Below, piece by piece: positions 1-7,545 of a DNA stretch of 64,000 nt; the stretch's first letter is position 1, and every line of letters begins with the position of its first letter. The stretch spans positions 43,007 to 107,006 of the forward strand of contig CAUBPS010000009.1 of assembly GCA_958437935.1 (NCBI GenBank). Reading direction: 5' to 3'. The position numbers were made by a program, and so were the translations under genes. The notes below the pieces were generated by a model. It ran no database searches, had not been told where the DNA came from, and was given only the letters and a program-made list of their open reading frames with translations. The DNA comes from an uncultured Collinsella sp. (GTDB taxonomy: Bacteria > Actinomycetota > Coriobacteriia > Coriobacteriales > Coriobacteriaceae).

Positions 1-1397
1 ACGAAGTCGTTCAAGGTGGCAACCGATTCGTCGATGGTGCCGTTGTAGACGATGATGTCGGCATCCTTCGCCGTCGCGTAGAAGCGCTCCATTTCGAGCG
101 TTACTGACGAACCTGACGTCGACGCCGTCTGCGCGTCATCGAGCGCGTAGCTGCCGCCTGCAAGCTCGATCATCTGCGCCACGTAGTCGCCCGCCCGCCT
201 CGTGACGGCGGCCCCGTTCGAGTTAATGTAGAAATACGCCACGGTTTTACCTGACGACGCGAGCCCCGACGTTTGCTCGACGCGGGCCTTCTGCTCGTTG
301 AACAGGTGCGCGGCCTCGTCTTCCTTGTCGAACAGGACGCCGAAAAGCTTAATCCACTCGACGCGCCCGAGTGCTTCGGGCTCGCTCGACGACTGTTCGG
401 TGAGCACGACGAGCCCGAGCTTCTGCAGCTTTTCCTTCACATCGGGCGTGTGGTTGATCATGGTGTTCTCGATGGCGAGCGTGCAGCCCGAGGCCGATAT
501 TCGCTCGTAGTCGGGCGCGCTGTACTTGCCGCCGTAGGCGATCGCCCCACTTTCGAGCGCGCTTTTGAAGCGCGCGACCGAGCAATCGTCGGCCTTCGTG
601 CCCGACATTAAGATATTGTCGTTCGCATCGAGCGCGTCGACCAGGCACATCGTTGCCGACGACACGAGGTACACCTTGTCGGCGGGGCGCCTTATGACCG
701 CGATGTCGGAGCTCAACCCATCAGGTACCTTCGCATCTTGCGGCACCACGAGGAAGCGCTCCCCGTTCGAAACGCAGATAAGCCGCAGGCCGCCTTCGTA
801 CTCGTCGACAGTGAAGTGCTTGGCGTATTCAAGCTGAAGCGCCCCCGTCGGCTCCCAGCCGCAGCCCAAATCGGCGTTGTGGAAGTCGGCCGCGGCGCTT
901 GAAGCCGTTACCGCAGGGGAACCGCCGCTTGCATCGTCGCCCGATTTCTCCTTCATGGTGGATGAGTCGAAGTAGAGCGTGTAGTCGATGGTGTGCGGCG
1001 TCGACATGGCGACGGTCTCGGCCGACACGGCGATGTCCTCGTCGAGCGTGACGGGTATCTCGAATGTGGAGTTGCCGCCGTCGTTTACAGGCGCGTAGTC
1101 CACGCCGTCGACGGTCATTTTGTCGTAGTTCGAACTCGACCAGGTGATGGTCGCGGTGTAGGTGTCGCCATCCTTCACAATTGTGGTGGGTGAGGCGATG
1201 CTTGCGCGCCCTGACCCGCCGGAAAGCGAGACGCTCACAGTGTATTCCTGAGAGCCCGCCGTGCCACCGGTCGCGTTCGGGCTCGCACTGCACCCCGCGA
1301 AGGGAAGCGCGAGCAGGGCGACGAGAACGCAGGTGATCGCGCGCGCCGCGATGCTGCGGCGCTTCCTGCTTTCCTTCTTGGGAAGAATCGACCGCAT
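1..1397 (-). CDS. ABC transporter substrate-binding lipoprotein (partial, runs off left edge)
   Basis: Reading the minus strand from the ATG at 1397 gives an open frame of about 465 codons with no stop before the window edge, so the C-terminus is missing. The N-terminus has basic residues, a hydrophobic stretch and a lipobox (LPFAGCS), so it should be a membrane-anchored lipoprotein. Residues about 40-125 form a beta-rich domain (YTVSVSLSGGSG, WSSSNYD, AMSTPHTIDYTLYFD) that recurs in Clostridia and Coriobacteriia metal-uptake lipoproteins. The rest resembles a BtuF/FepB-type periplasmic binding protein (VEWIKLFGVLF, then a long helix, then AYFYINSNG). It lies 4 bases after another lipoprotein gene and downstream of a cobalamin riboswitch. 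I infer uptake of a corrinoid, cobalt or another metal complex; the true ligand is unknown. Confidence 0.8.
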   Translation of the reverse strand, partial: MRSILPKKESRKRRSIAARAITCVLVALLALPFAGCSASPNATGGTAGSQEYTVSVSLSGGSGRASIASPTTIVKDGDTYTATITWSSSNYDKMTVDGVDYAPVNDGGNSTFEIPVTLDEDIAVSAETVAMSTPHTIDYTLYFDSSTMKEKSGDDASGGSPAVTASSAAADFHNADLGCGWEPTGALQLEYAKHFTVDEYEGGLRLICVSNGERFLVVPQDAKVPDGLSSDIAVIRRPADKVYLVSSATMCLVDALDANDNILMSGTKADDCSVARFKSALESGAIAYGGKYSAPDYERISASGCTLAIENTMINHTPDVKEKLQKLGLVVLTEQSSSEPEALGRVEWIKLFGVLFDKEDEAAHLFNEQKARVEQTSGLASSGKTVAYFYINSNGAAVTRRAGDYVAQMIELAGGSYALDDAQTASTSGSSVTLEMERFYATAKDADIIVYNGTIDESVATLNDF

Positions 1398-1401
1398 GGC
1401 G

Positions 1402-1935
1402 TTACTTCAGCGCGTCGGCGCGCAGATCGACGCCGGCGGATTCGAACACGAGCGTGCGGTCGTACCACTGCCCTTTTCTAATGCTCCACGCGGCGCAGGC
1501 GGTGTCCTCGTCGAGCGCTTCAACGGGTACGTCGTAGGTGTACTTGCCTTCCGCGTTTTCCACATAGGGGATGAAGTCGGCCTCGCTCGCGGCGGCAGCC
1601 TCGTCGCCCGTGCCCATGAAGAGCTTGCCGTAGCCCGTGCCGGAAAGTGTCATCACGCAGTGCATGGAGCCGTTTTCCACGATGAGCTGGGCGTCCACAA
1701 TCCTGAACATGTTCGAGCTGGAATCTACGGTGATCGGATAGGTGCCGTCGGCCACCTTGTCGGCGGTGATGGGGGCAGCGCTTGCGCCCTCGGGCGCATC
1801 GGCCGCCTGTTCGGTCTTTTCCTGGGAATCGGCATCGCTTGCCTTTGCGCTGTCGATTGAATTTCCGCCGCAGCCGGCGAGCGAGATCGCGAAAAGCGCC
1901 GCCGACAGGGCGAAGACGAGGGTTTTCTTCAACAT
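1402..1935 (-). CDS. Small lipoprotein with metal-transport-associated domain
   Basis: A 177-residue protein starting at MLKKTLVF. That ATG is preferred over an upstream one because the signal peptide begins there and a GGAA stretch precedes it. The lipobox is SLAGCGG. A low-complexity Asp/Ala/Glu spacer follows, then one beta-rich domain (ADGTYPITVDSSSNMF, VMTLSGTGYGKLFMGTG, YTYDVPVEALD, WYDRTLVFE). This domain type is common in gut anaerobes next to iron or corrinoid ABC transporters, but its ligand is not established. The gene lies between the exported CbiK-like gene and the substrate-binding protein, probably in one transcript. I infer an accessory binding role at the cell surface. Confidence 0.75.
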   Translation of the reverse strand: MLKKTLVFALSAALFAISLAGCGGNSIDSAKASDADSQEKTEQAADAPEGASAAPITADKVADGTYPITVDSSSNMFRIVDAQLIVENGSMHCVMTLSGTGYGKLFMGTGDEAAAASEADFIPYVENAEGKYTYDVPVEALDEDTACAAWSIRKGQWYDRTLVFESAGVDLRADALK

Positions 1936-2079
1936 GGAGGGGTTCCTTTCAATCGCTTCGACCGCCCGCGCCGTGCGGTGGGCGGGCGGGATGCGAATGC
2001 AACGGGCATGCGTCGTCGTCGGGGAAAGGCGCATGCCCGTTGCACGGGGACGCGACCGGCGCTCCCGTGCGCGGCGAGT

Positions 2080-3006
2080 TTACAGCTTGGCGATGGCGTC
2101 GTCCACGTGCGAGACGTAGATGTCGTCGACCGCGACGTTCTGTCCCAGACCCTGGAGCAGGCACGTCACTTCGAAGCCGGCGGCCACGAACTTCGCAGCC
2201 CAGCTGTCGGGGTCGGTCTCGTCTGCCATGTCGTTGTTCGCGTGGTCGCCCGCGACCACCATGAACGGCGCGAGCACGGCCTTCTTGTAGCCTGCGGCGC
2301 TCGCGGCGGCGATAACATCCTCGCAGGTCGGTTCAGCCTCGACGGTGCCGACGAAGAACTGAGTCAAGCCCTCGTTCTTGAACACTTCCTGCATCTTTGT
2401 ATAGTCGGCGTTGGAATCGGCTTCGGTGCCGTGACCCATGAGGCACAGCGCCGTCTTGCCGTCGTCGAAGGACGCCATGTTCTCCTTAATGGCTGCGGCC
2501 ACCTTCTTGTAGTCGTCGTCGGAGGTGAGCAGCGGGTCGCCGAGCGAGATCTTGTCGAACTTGTCGGCGTACTTGTCGAGCTCGTCTTTCACGTCGGCGT
2601 ATTCCAGGCCAGCCATGAGATGCGTCGGCTGCACGACGATTTCCTTCACGCCGTCTTCCACGCAGCGGTCGAGCGCCTCGGTCATGTTGTCGATCGTGAT
2701 GCCGTCGCGCTTCTTCAGCTTGTCGATGATGATCTGCGCGGTGAAGGCGCGGCGGATGTCGTAGTCCTGCCAGTACTTCTCGCGGATAGCGTCTTCGATG
2801 GCGCCGATGGTGATGTGGCGCGAGTCATTGTAGCTCGTGCCGAAGCTCGTGACGAGGATGACCGGCTTCACGGCCTTCTCCTTTTCACTCGATTTCTCGG
2901 AACTCGCGGAGGTGTTGGAGCAGCCCGCGAGCGCGACTCCGGCGAGCGCGACGGCTCCGGTTGCTGCGGCGCCCATGAAGCCGCGGCGTGACATCTGGTC
3001 GGACAT
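2080..3006 (-). CDS. cbiK: Sirohydrochlorin cobaltochelatase-like protein, Tat/lipoprotein signal
   Basis: 308 residues from MSDQMSRRGF; the ATG at 3006 follows a good ribosome site (GGAAAGGA). The N-terminus has a twin-arginine type motif (SRRGFMG), a hydrophobic core and a lipobox (ALAGC), so export and lipid anchoring are predicted. The mature part is CbiK-like: VTSFGTSYNDSR near the start, VQPTHLMAGLEY with the first catalytic His, LMGHGTEADSN, and VVAGDHANNDMAD with the second His. CbiK inserts cobalt into sirohydrochlorin at the entry of the anaerobic B12 pathway. An exported form is odd for a biosynthetic enzyme; exported CbiK homologs are known in sulfate reducers and may act in metal or tetrapyrrole handling. 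It heads the minus-strand operon behind a cobalamin riboswitch, about 460 bases from the divergent cob operon. Confidence 0.85.
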   Translation of the reverse strand: MSDQMSRRGFMGAAATGAVALAGVALAGCSNTSASSEKSSEKEKAVKPVILVTSFGTSYNDSRHITIGAIEDAIREKYWQDYDIRRAFTAQIIIDKLKKRDGITIDNMTEALDRCVEDGVKEIVVQPTHLMAGLEYADVKDELDKYADKFDKISLGDPLLTSDDDYKKVAAAIKENMASFDDGKTALCLMGHGTEADSNADYTKMQEVFKNEGLTQFFVGTVEAEPTCEDVIAAASAAGYKKAVLAPFMVVAGDHANNDMADETDPDSWAAKFVAAGFEVTCLLQGLGQNVAVDDIYVSHVDDAIAKL

Positions 3007-3077
3007 GGTTTTTCCTTTCCTCGGTTTGCCGGTCCCCCGGCGACAGTTGCTTGTCGGCACAAGCGAAAGAAAAGCGC

Positions 3078-3089
3078 ACCCCTCGGGGT
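3078..3089 (-). terminator. Possible terminator of the cobalamin riboswitch expression platform
   Basis: On the minus strand a short hairpin (ACCCCGAGGGGT) is followed by GCGCTTTTCTTTCG. It lies between the riboswitch core and the cbiK start. The stem is short and the U-run imperfect, so its role is uncertain. A second small hairpin (CACGGCATCGCCGTG) lies between it and the B12 box. Confidence 0.35.
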
Positions 3090-3099
3090 TCACAAGGAG

Positions 3100-3262
3100 C
3101 TAACGCCACGGCGATGCCGTGAGGAAAAGGCGAAGCAGTCTGGCTTGGGGCGCGAGGCGGTTCGCCCGCGCGTCCTACACAGTAATGTCCCTTGCCCAGG
3201 ATTCCCACCTGGTTCCCTCCGCAAGCCAGCGCGGGCTGTGCGGGCGCTGCGCCGGTCATTTC
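3100..3262 (-). promoter_or_regulatory. Cobalamin riboswitch
   Basis: On the minus strand the conserved core can be read in order: GGAGGGAA, then CCAGGTGGGAATCCTGG, then GGGACATTACTGT (the usual GCCACTGT-type box), then AAGCCAGACTGC, the B12 box (at 3134-3146). Order and spacing match the AdoCbl/cobalamin riboswitch family. It lies upstream of the exported cobaltochelatase and the two lipoproteins, so corrinoid should repress these uptake genes. The exact ends are estimates. No complete second copy was seen on the plus strand in front of the cob operon. Confidence 0.85.
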
Positions 3263-3464
3263 CTTTTATCCGATTGTCATATGCTCGTTGCCGAAACTTT
3301 TACTATGATAGTGGGCACTTGTGAACGTGTCAAAGCCAGGGCGGGCTGCATTGCGCCTCCTGCCTGCGTATTTGCGCCGATTGCCGCTGCAGGCGCCGTG
3401 TTTTGCCCGCTGCGCGAAAGGCGGCGTAAACGGTTGCGATGAGAAACGGGAAGGGAAGGCTCGG

Positions 3465-4256
3465 ATGATTCATATCGTTGGCGCAGGCTCGGGCGCCGCC
3501 GACCTTATCACGCTGCGCGGGGCGCGCCTTCTGCGCGCGGCCGACGTGGTCGTTTGGGCGGGAAGCCTTGTGAACCCCGAGCTGCTCGCTGAGTGCAAGG
3601 AATCCTGCATCGTCTACGACAGCGCGCACATGACCTTGGAGGAAGTGCTCGACGTGATGTGCGCGGCGGATGCGCGGGGCGAGGAAGTGGTGCGCCTGCA
3701 CACGGGCGACCCGTGCCTGTACGGCGCCATCCAGGAGCAGATGGACGCACTCGACGCGCGCGGCGTGGACTACGAGGTGGTGCCCGGCGTGTCGAGCTTT
3801 TGCGGTGCCGCGGCGGCGCTTCGCCAGGAATACACGCTGCCGGGAATCAGCCAGTCGGTCGTGATCACGCGGCTTTCCGGACGTACCCCCATGCCCGCGG
3901 GCGAGGGCATGCGCACCATGGCGGAAAGCGGCTCGACTATGGTTATCTTCCTGAGCTCGGGTATGCTCGCCGAGCTTTCCGCCGAGCTTTTGGCCGCGGG
4001 CCGCAGCTCCGACGAGCCGGCGGCGCTCGTGTACAAGGCGACCTGGCCTGAGGAGCGCGTGGTGCGCTGCACAGTGGGCACGCTCGCCGATGCGGGCGCG
4101 CGAGAGGGCATCGACCGCACGGCGCTCGTGGTGGTGGGCCGCGTGCTCGGAGCTCGCGGCGGGCTTGCGCACGACGGCGCGCAAGCGGAGTCGTACGAGC
4201 GCAGCAAGCTTTACGACCCTTCGTTTGCCACGGGGTATCGGAAGGCGAGAAGCTAG
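3465..4256 (+). CDS. cobM: Cobalt-precorrin-4 C11-methyltransferase
   Basis: 263 residues from the ATG at 3465, which follows AGGGAAGG; the longer upstream frame has no methyltransferase similarity. A SAM-dependent tetrapyrrole methylase: GAGSGAADLITLRGARLL near the N-terminus, GDPCLYGA at residues 81-88, VVPGVSSFCGAAAAL, and a PLS-like YKATWPEERVVRCTVGTL near the C-terminus. CbiF/CobM methylates C11 of the corrin ring before ring contraction is resolved. It is the first gene of the plus-strand operon. The next gene starts one base after its stop. The 200 bases upstream hold no convincing promoter that I can defend. Confidence 0.93.
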   Translation: MIHIVGAGSGAADLITLRGARLLRAADVVVWAGSLVNPELLAECKESCIVYDSAHMTLEEVLDVMCAADARGEEVVRLHTGDPCLYGAIQEQMDALDARGVDYEVVPGVSSFCGAAAALRQEYTLPGISQSVVITRLSGRTPMPAGEGMRTMAESGSTMVIFLSSGMLAELSAELLAAGRSSDEPAALVYKATWPEERVVRCTVGTLADAGAREGIDRTALVVVGRVLGARGGLAHDGAQAESYERSKLYDPSFATGYRKARS

Positions 4257-4257
4257 C

Positions 4258-5442
4258 GTGGCCTTCGAGCACTACATATATACCGGGACGACCCGCCTGC
4301 GCTGCGGCTATACCACGGGGAGCTGCGCCACGCTCGCGGCGAAGGCGGCCTGCGAGATGCTCTTGTCACGAAAGCCCGTCGGCCGCGTGTCGATCGTCAC
4401 CCCCGGCGGGCTGCCCGTCGAGGCGAACGTGGTCGACGCATGCATCGGCGAGGGGTGCGCCCAGTGCGCCGTGCGAAAGGACGCAGGTGACGATGCCGAT
4501 GTGACCGACGGCGTGCTCGTGTACGCGCGCGTGGAACATGCGGGGTCGGGCACGGGTTCTGCGGGCAGCAAGGGCGTGCCCGCGCGCGAATCGGAAGTTT
4601 CCGTCGATGGCGGCGTGGGCGTGGGGCGCGTGACGTTGCCCGGGCTCGAGCAGCCGGTGGGGGCGGCCGCCATCAACGCGACGCCGCGCGCGATGATCAC
4701 TTCGGCGGTGCGCGAGGTGTGCGCCGCGCACGGCTTTTCTGGAAATATTGCTGTGACGATTTCGGTACCCGAGGGTGTTGCCCTTGCCGAAAAGACCTTC
4801 AACCCGCGCCTGGGGATAGAGGACGGCATCTCCATCCTGGGCACGACGGGCATCGTCGAGCCGCGCAGCCTCGCTGCCTTGCGCGACAGCATCGAGCTCG
4901 AGATCCGGCAGCATGCGGCTATGGGGCGGTGCGGAGTCGTGCTCACGCCCGGCAACTACGGCGCGCAGTTCATCTCGGGGCATTTCCACCTAAACGGTGC
5001 GCCGGTGGTCTTCATCTCCAACTTTGTGGGCGATGCGATTGATTGCTGCGTTCGCGAGGGATTCACCAATGTCCTTCTTGTGGGACACATCGGCAAGCTG
5101 GTGAAGGTCGCGGGCGGCATCATGGACACCCATTCGCGTACCGCCGACTGCCGCGCGGAGATTCTGGCCGCCCACGCGGCCTTGGCCGGCGCGGGCGCGA
5201 AGACCGTGCGCGATATCATGTCGTCGGTCACGACCACGGCGGCGCTCGAGGTAATCGAGGCCGCCGGCGTGGGGGACGCTGCGCGCGCTTCGCTCGCTGC
5301 GGCAATCGAGGACAGGTTGCGCCGCCGCGCGGCGGGCGGATGCGACATCGCCGCGGTCGTGTTCGACGCCGAGCGCCGCGAGCTTTTCCGCACGTCGGGC
5401 GCCGATGCAGTTATCGGGGAATTGGGGGCGACGTATGAGTAA
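4258..5442 (+). CDS. cbiD: Cobalt-precorrin-5B C1-methyltransferase
   Basis: 394 residues. The start is the GTG at 4258, chosen because the family N-terminus (TRLRCGYTTGSCATLAAKAA region) begins about 11 residues later and GGAAGG lies just upstream. CbiD is the SAM-dependent C1 methylase of the anaerobic route and is unlike the other corrin methylases. Visible family features are GYTTGSCA at residues 17-24, a glycine-rich stretch around NPRLGIEDGISILGTTGIVEP, and VLTPGNYG followed by HIGKLVKVAGGIMDTH. It overlaps the following cbiL remnant by 8 bases. The length is normal. Confidence 0.93.
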   Translation: MAFEHYIYTGTTRLRCGYTTGSCATLAAKAACEMLLSRKPVGRVSIVTPGGLPVEANVVDACIGEGCAQCAVRKDAGDDADVTDGVLVYARVEHAGSGTGSAGSKGVPARESEVSVDGGVGVGRVTLPGLEQPVGAAAINATPRAMITSAVREVCAAHGFSGNIAVTISVPEGVALAEKTFNPRLGIEDGISILGTTGIVEPRSLAALRDSIELEIRQHAAMGRCGVVLTPGNYGAQFISGHFHLNGAPVVFISNFVGDAIDCCVREGFTNVLLVGHIGKLVKVAGGIMDTHSRTADCRAEILAAHAALAGAGAKTVRDIMSSVTTTAALEVIEAAGVGDAARASLAAAIEDRLRRRAAGGCDIAAVVFDAERRELFRTSGADAVIGELGATYE

Positions 5443-5668
5443 AGGCGTGCTGTACGGGGTGCGTCGCGCAATCGGCTGGTCGGGGACGAAGGTGGTCATG
5501 AAGGCGCGCCGCTCGCTTGCGGACACGAAGCGCATCCTTTGCGAGGAGGGCGCCTTCGACGGCGCCGAGCTCGTAGAGGATTGTGGGCTTCCGGGTGAGC
5601 GCGTGTACCGCTCGCTCGACGATGTGCCCGATCGGGGCAGCTACTTCTCGACGATGGTGGTGCGCTAG
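5435..5668 (+). pseudogene. cbiL: Remnant of cobalt-precorrin-2 C20-methyltransferase (internal deletion)
   Basis: The frame has only 77 codons, against roughly 230-240 for the family. The first nine residues (MSKGVLYGV) match the CbiL/CobI N-terminus. The rest (VVMKARRSLADTKRILCEEG, LPGERVYRSLDDV, YFSTMVVR) matches its C-terminal end as in Salmonella CbiL. About 150 residues between them are missing, including the GPGDP-type SAM loop and the core of the active site, and the frame is kept across the join. The position between cbiD and cbiG is where cbiL normally sits. It keeps a normal start and ends exactly before cbiG. No other CbiL is present in the window. It should be inactive as a methyltransferase. 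An assembly artefact that collapsed the gene is the main alternative. Confidence 0.82.
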
Positions 5669-6802
5669 ATGAGGGTTTCCTGCATAGCGTTCACCGAGAG
5701 GGGATATGCGTTTGCGGAGCGCGCCGCACGCGCGCTTTCCGATTGCGCGCAGACAGGTGAAGATGACCCTGGCTGGGACGTTTCCGTTTCGCGCGGGTTC
5801 GGCGAGGGGAAGGCAGACCTGCGCGCATGGACGGCGCTCGCGTGGGAAGCGTCGGACGCGCTTCTGTTCGTGGGCGCGGCGGGCATCGCCGTGCGGGCGA
5901 TCGCGCCGCATGTCGCCTCGAAGACAAACGATCCCGCGGTTGTGGCGATCGATGAGGCGGGGCGCTTTGCTGTCCCGCTTTTGTCGGGGCATTTGGGCGG
6001 TGCGAACGAGCTTGCGCAAACCGTGGCACGCGCGGCAGGGGCCATCCCCGTCATCACCACGGCGACCGACGTCCGCGGCGTGTGGGCGGTGGATACGTGG
6101 GCGCGCTGTGCGGGGCTCGCCGTTTCGAATCCCGAGGCTATCAAGCGAGTCTCGGCGCGGCTGCTTTCGGGCGGGCGCGTGACGCTCTATTCCGATATGC
6201 CGATTTCGGGACAGCCGCCTGAGGGGGTTGACATTGCGTCCGACCGCGCTCGGGCCGATATCGTCGTGTCGCCGTTTGCTGGCGCGAATGCAGGCGCGTC
6301 CGTTCGCGCGGCGGAGACAACGGGCGAGGTCGTGCCCGCCGGTGAGACGGGCAAGCCGGCGGGCGTGCGGGCGCAGGCGCCTGCACACGAGCCGCTTCGC
6401 CTTGTCGTGCCCTGCATCGTTGCGGGCATAGGGTGCCGCCGCGGTGCGTGCGCCGAAGCGATCGGGGAGGCGTTTCTTCTCGCGTGCGGGCAGGCGGGCA
6501 TCTCGCCTTCGGCCGTGCGCGAGGCGGCGACGATCGACGTGAAGGCGCACGAGGAGGGTCTGCTCGCCTTCTGCCGCGCGCGCAATATCCCGCTTGCGAC
6601 GTATTCCGCAGAGGAGTTGTCGCTGGTCGAAGGCAGCGTTTCGCCATCTGATTTCGTGCGCGCGACGGTGGGGGTCGACAACGTGTGCGAGCGCGCGGCG
6701 CTCGCGGACGGGGGCAAACTTATCTTCCCGAAGCTCGCTCACGGCGGCGTGACCGTTGCGTTTTCCAAGGTAACTATCGAACTTTCGTTTAAGGAGCGGT
6801 GA
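5669..6802 (+). CDS. cbiG: Cobalt-precorrin-5A hydrolase
   Basis: 377 residues from the ATG at 5669, directly after the stop of the cbiL remnant. CbiG opens the delta-lactone of cobalt-precorrin-5A and releases acetaldehyde. The N-terminal domain has LLFVGAAGIAVRAIAPHV, LSGHLGGANELA and ITTATDVRGVWAVDTWA. A Gly/Ala-rich linker runs at about residues 200-240. The C-terminal domain begins near LVVPCIVAGIGCRRGA and holds SAVREAATIDVKAHEEGL and the threonine/valine-rich end. It overlaps cobJ by one base (TGATG). Confidence 0.92.
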   Translation: MRVSCIAFTERGYAFAERAARALSDCAQTGEDDPGWDVSVSRGFGEGKADLRAWTALAWEASDALLFVGAAGIAVRAIAPHVASKTNDPAVVAIDEAGRFAVPLLSGHLGGANELAQTVARAAGAIPVITTATDVRGVWAVDTWARCAGLAVSNPEAIKRVSARLLSGGRVTLYSDMPISGQPPEGVDIASDRARADIVVSPFAGANAGASVRAAETTGEVVPAGETGKPAGVRAQAPAHEPLRLVVPCIVAGIGCRRGACAEAIGEAFLLACGQAGISPSAVREAATIDVKAHEEGLLAFCRARNIPLATYSAEELSLVEGSVSPSDFVRATVGVDNVCERAALADGGKLIFPKLAHGGVTVAFSKVTIELSFKER

Positions 6803-7545
6803 TGGGAAAGCTCTTCGTGGTGGGGATCGGCCCGGGCGGCCCCGGCGGCATGACGATTGCGGCTCGGCGCGCGCTCGAGGCGGCCGACATCGTTGTGGGG
6901 TACACGAAATACGTGGAGCTCGCGCTCGCCGCCGTGCCCGACGCGGCGCATCTCGCGACGCCGATGATGCACGAGGTCGAACGGTGCCGTCTGGCGCTTT
7001 CGCGCGCGCAGAGCGGAGAAGCCGTGGCGCTCGTGTGTAGCGGTGACGCGGGCGTGTACGGCATGGCGAGCCCCGTGCTGGAGCTTGCGGAGGACTACCC
7101 CGATGTAGACGTGGAAGTTATCGCCGGGGCCACCGCGGCTCAGAGCGGGTCGGCGGTGCTCGGCGCCCCGCTTGCCCACGACTTCGCGGTCGTGTCGCTC
7201 TCCGATCTGCTCACGCCGTGGGAGGTCATCGAGCGCAGACTCGCCGCTGTGGCGAGCGCTGACTTCTGCATCTGTTTGTACAACCCGCGCAGCAGAAAGC
7301 GCGCCGACAGGCTCTCGCGCGCGGCGAAGATTATGCTCGAATGGAAGGCCCCCGACACGCTCTGCGGCTGGGTACGCAACATCGGGCGCGAGGGGCAGCA
7401 GTCGGGCATGTGCAGGCTCTCCGAGCTGGGGGAGTTCGACGCCGACATGTTCACCACCGTGTTCGTCGGCAACGCGGACACGAAGCGCGTAGGCGGTCGT
7501 ATGGTCACGCCGCGCGGGTATCGGGAGATTCCATGCGAAAAGTAA
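6802..7545 (+). CDS. cobJ: Cobalt-precorrin-3B C17-methyltransferase
   Basis: 247 residues. The ATG at 6802 is preferred over the GTG at 6799 because AAGGAG lies at a suitable distance. CbiH/CobJ contracts the ring while methylating C17. Motifs: VVGIGPGGPGGMTIAARRAL at the start, CSGDAGVYGMA, VIAGATAAQSGSAVLGAPLAHDF, SLSDLLTPWEVIERRL and YNPRSRKRADRL, all diagnostic of this subfamily. It overlaps cbiG by one base and cbiET by 13 bases, showing translational coupling. Confidence 0.93.
   Translation: MGKLFVVGIGPGGPGGMTIAARRALEAADIVVGYTKYVELALAAVPDAAHLATPMMHEVERCRLALSRAQSGEAVALVCSGDAGVYGMASPVLELAEDYPDVDVEVIAGATAAQSGSAVLGAPLAHDFAVVSLSDLLTPWEVIERRLAAVASADFCICLYNPRSRKRADRLSRAAKIMLEWKAPDTLCGWVRNIGREGQQSGMCRLSELGEFDADMFTTVFVGNADTKRVGGRMVTPRGYREIPCEK

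Noticed and set aside
273..1468. Short open frames on both strands in the first 1.5 kb (for example 273-611 plus and 829-1293 minus)
   Set aside because: They are shadows of the partial minus-strand binding-protein gene, whose frame is open to the window edge and has a clear lipoprotein start and domain pattern.
3330..3350. B12-box-like AAGCCAGGGCGGGCTGC on the plus strand before cobM
   Set aside because: The other conserved parts of a cobalamin riboswitch (GGTGGGAATCC and the GCCACTG-type box) are absent upstream on this strand, so the match is isolated.
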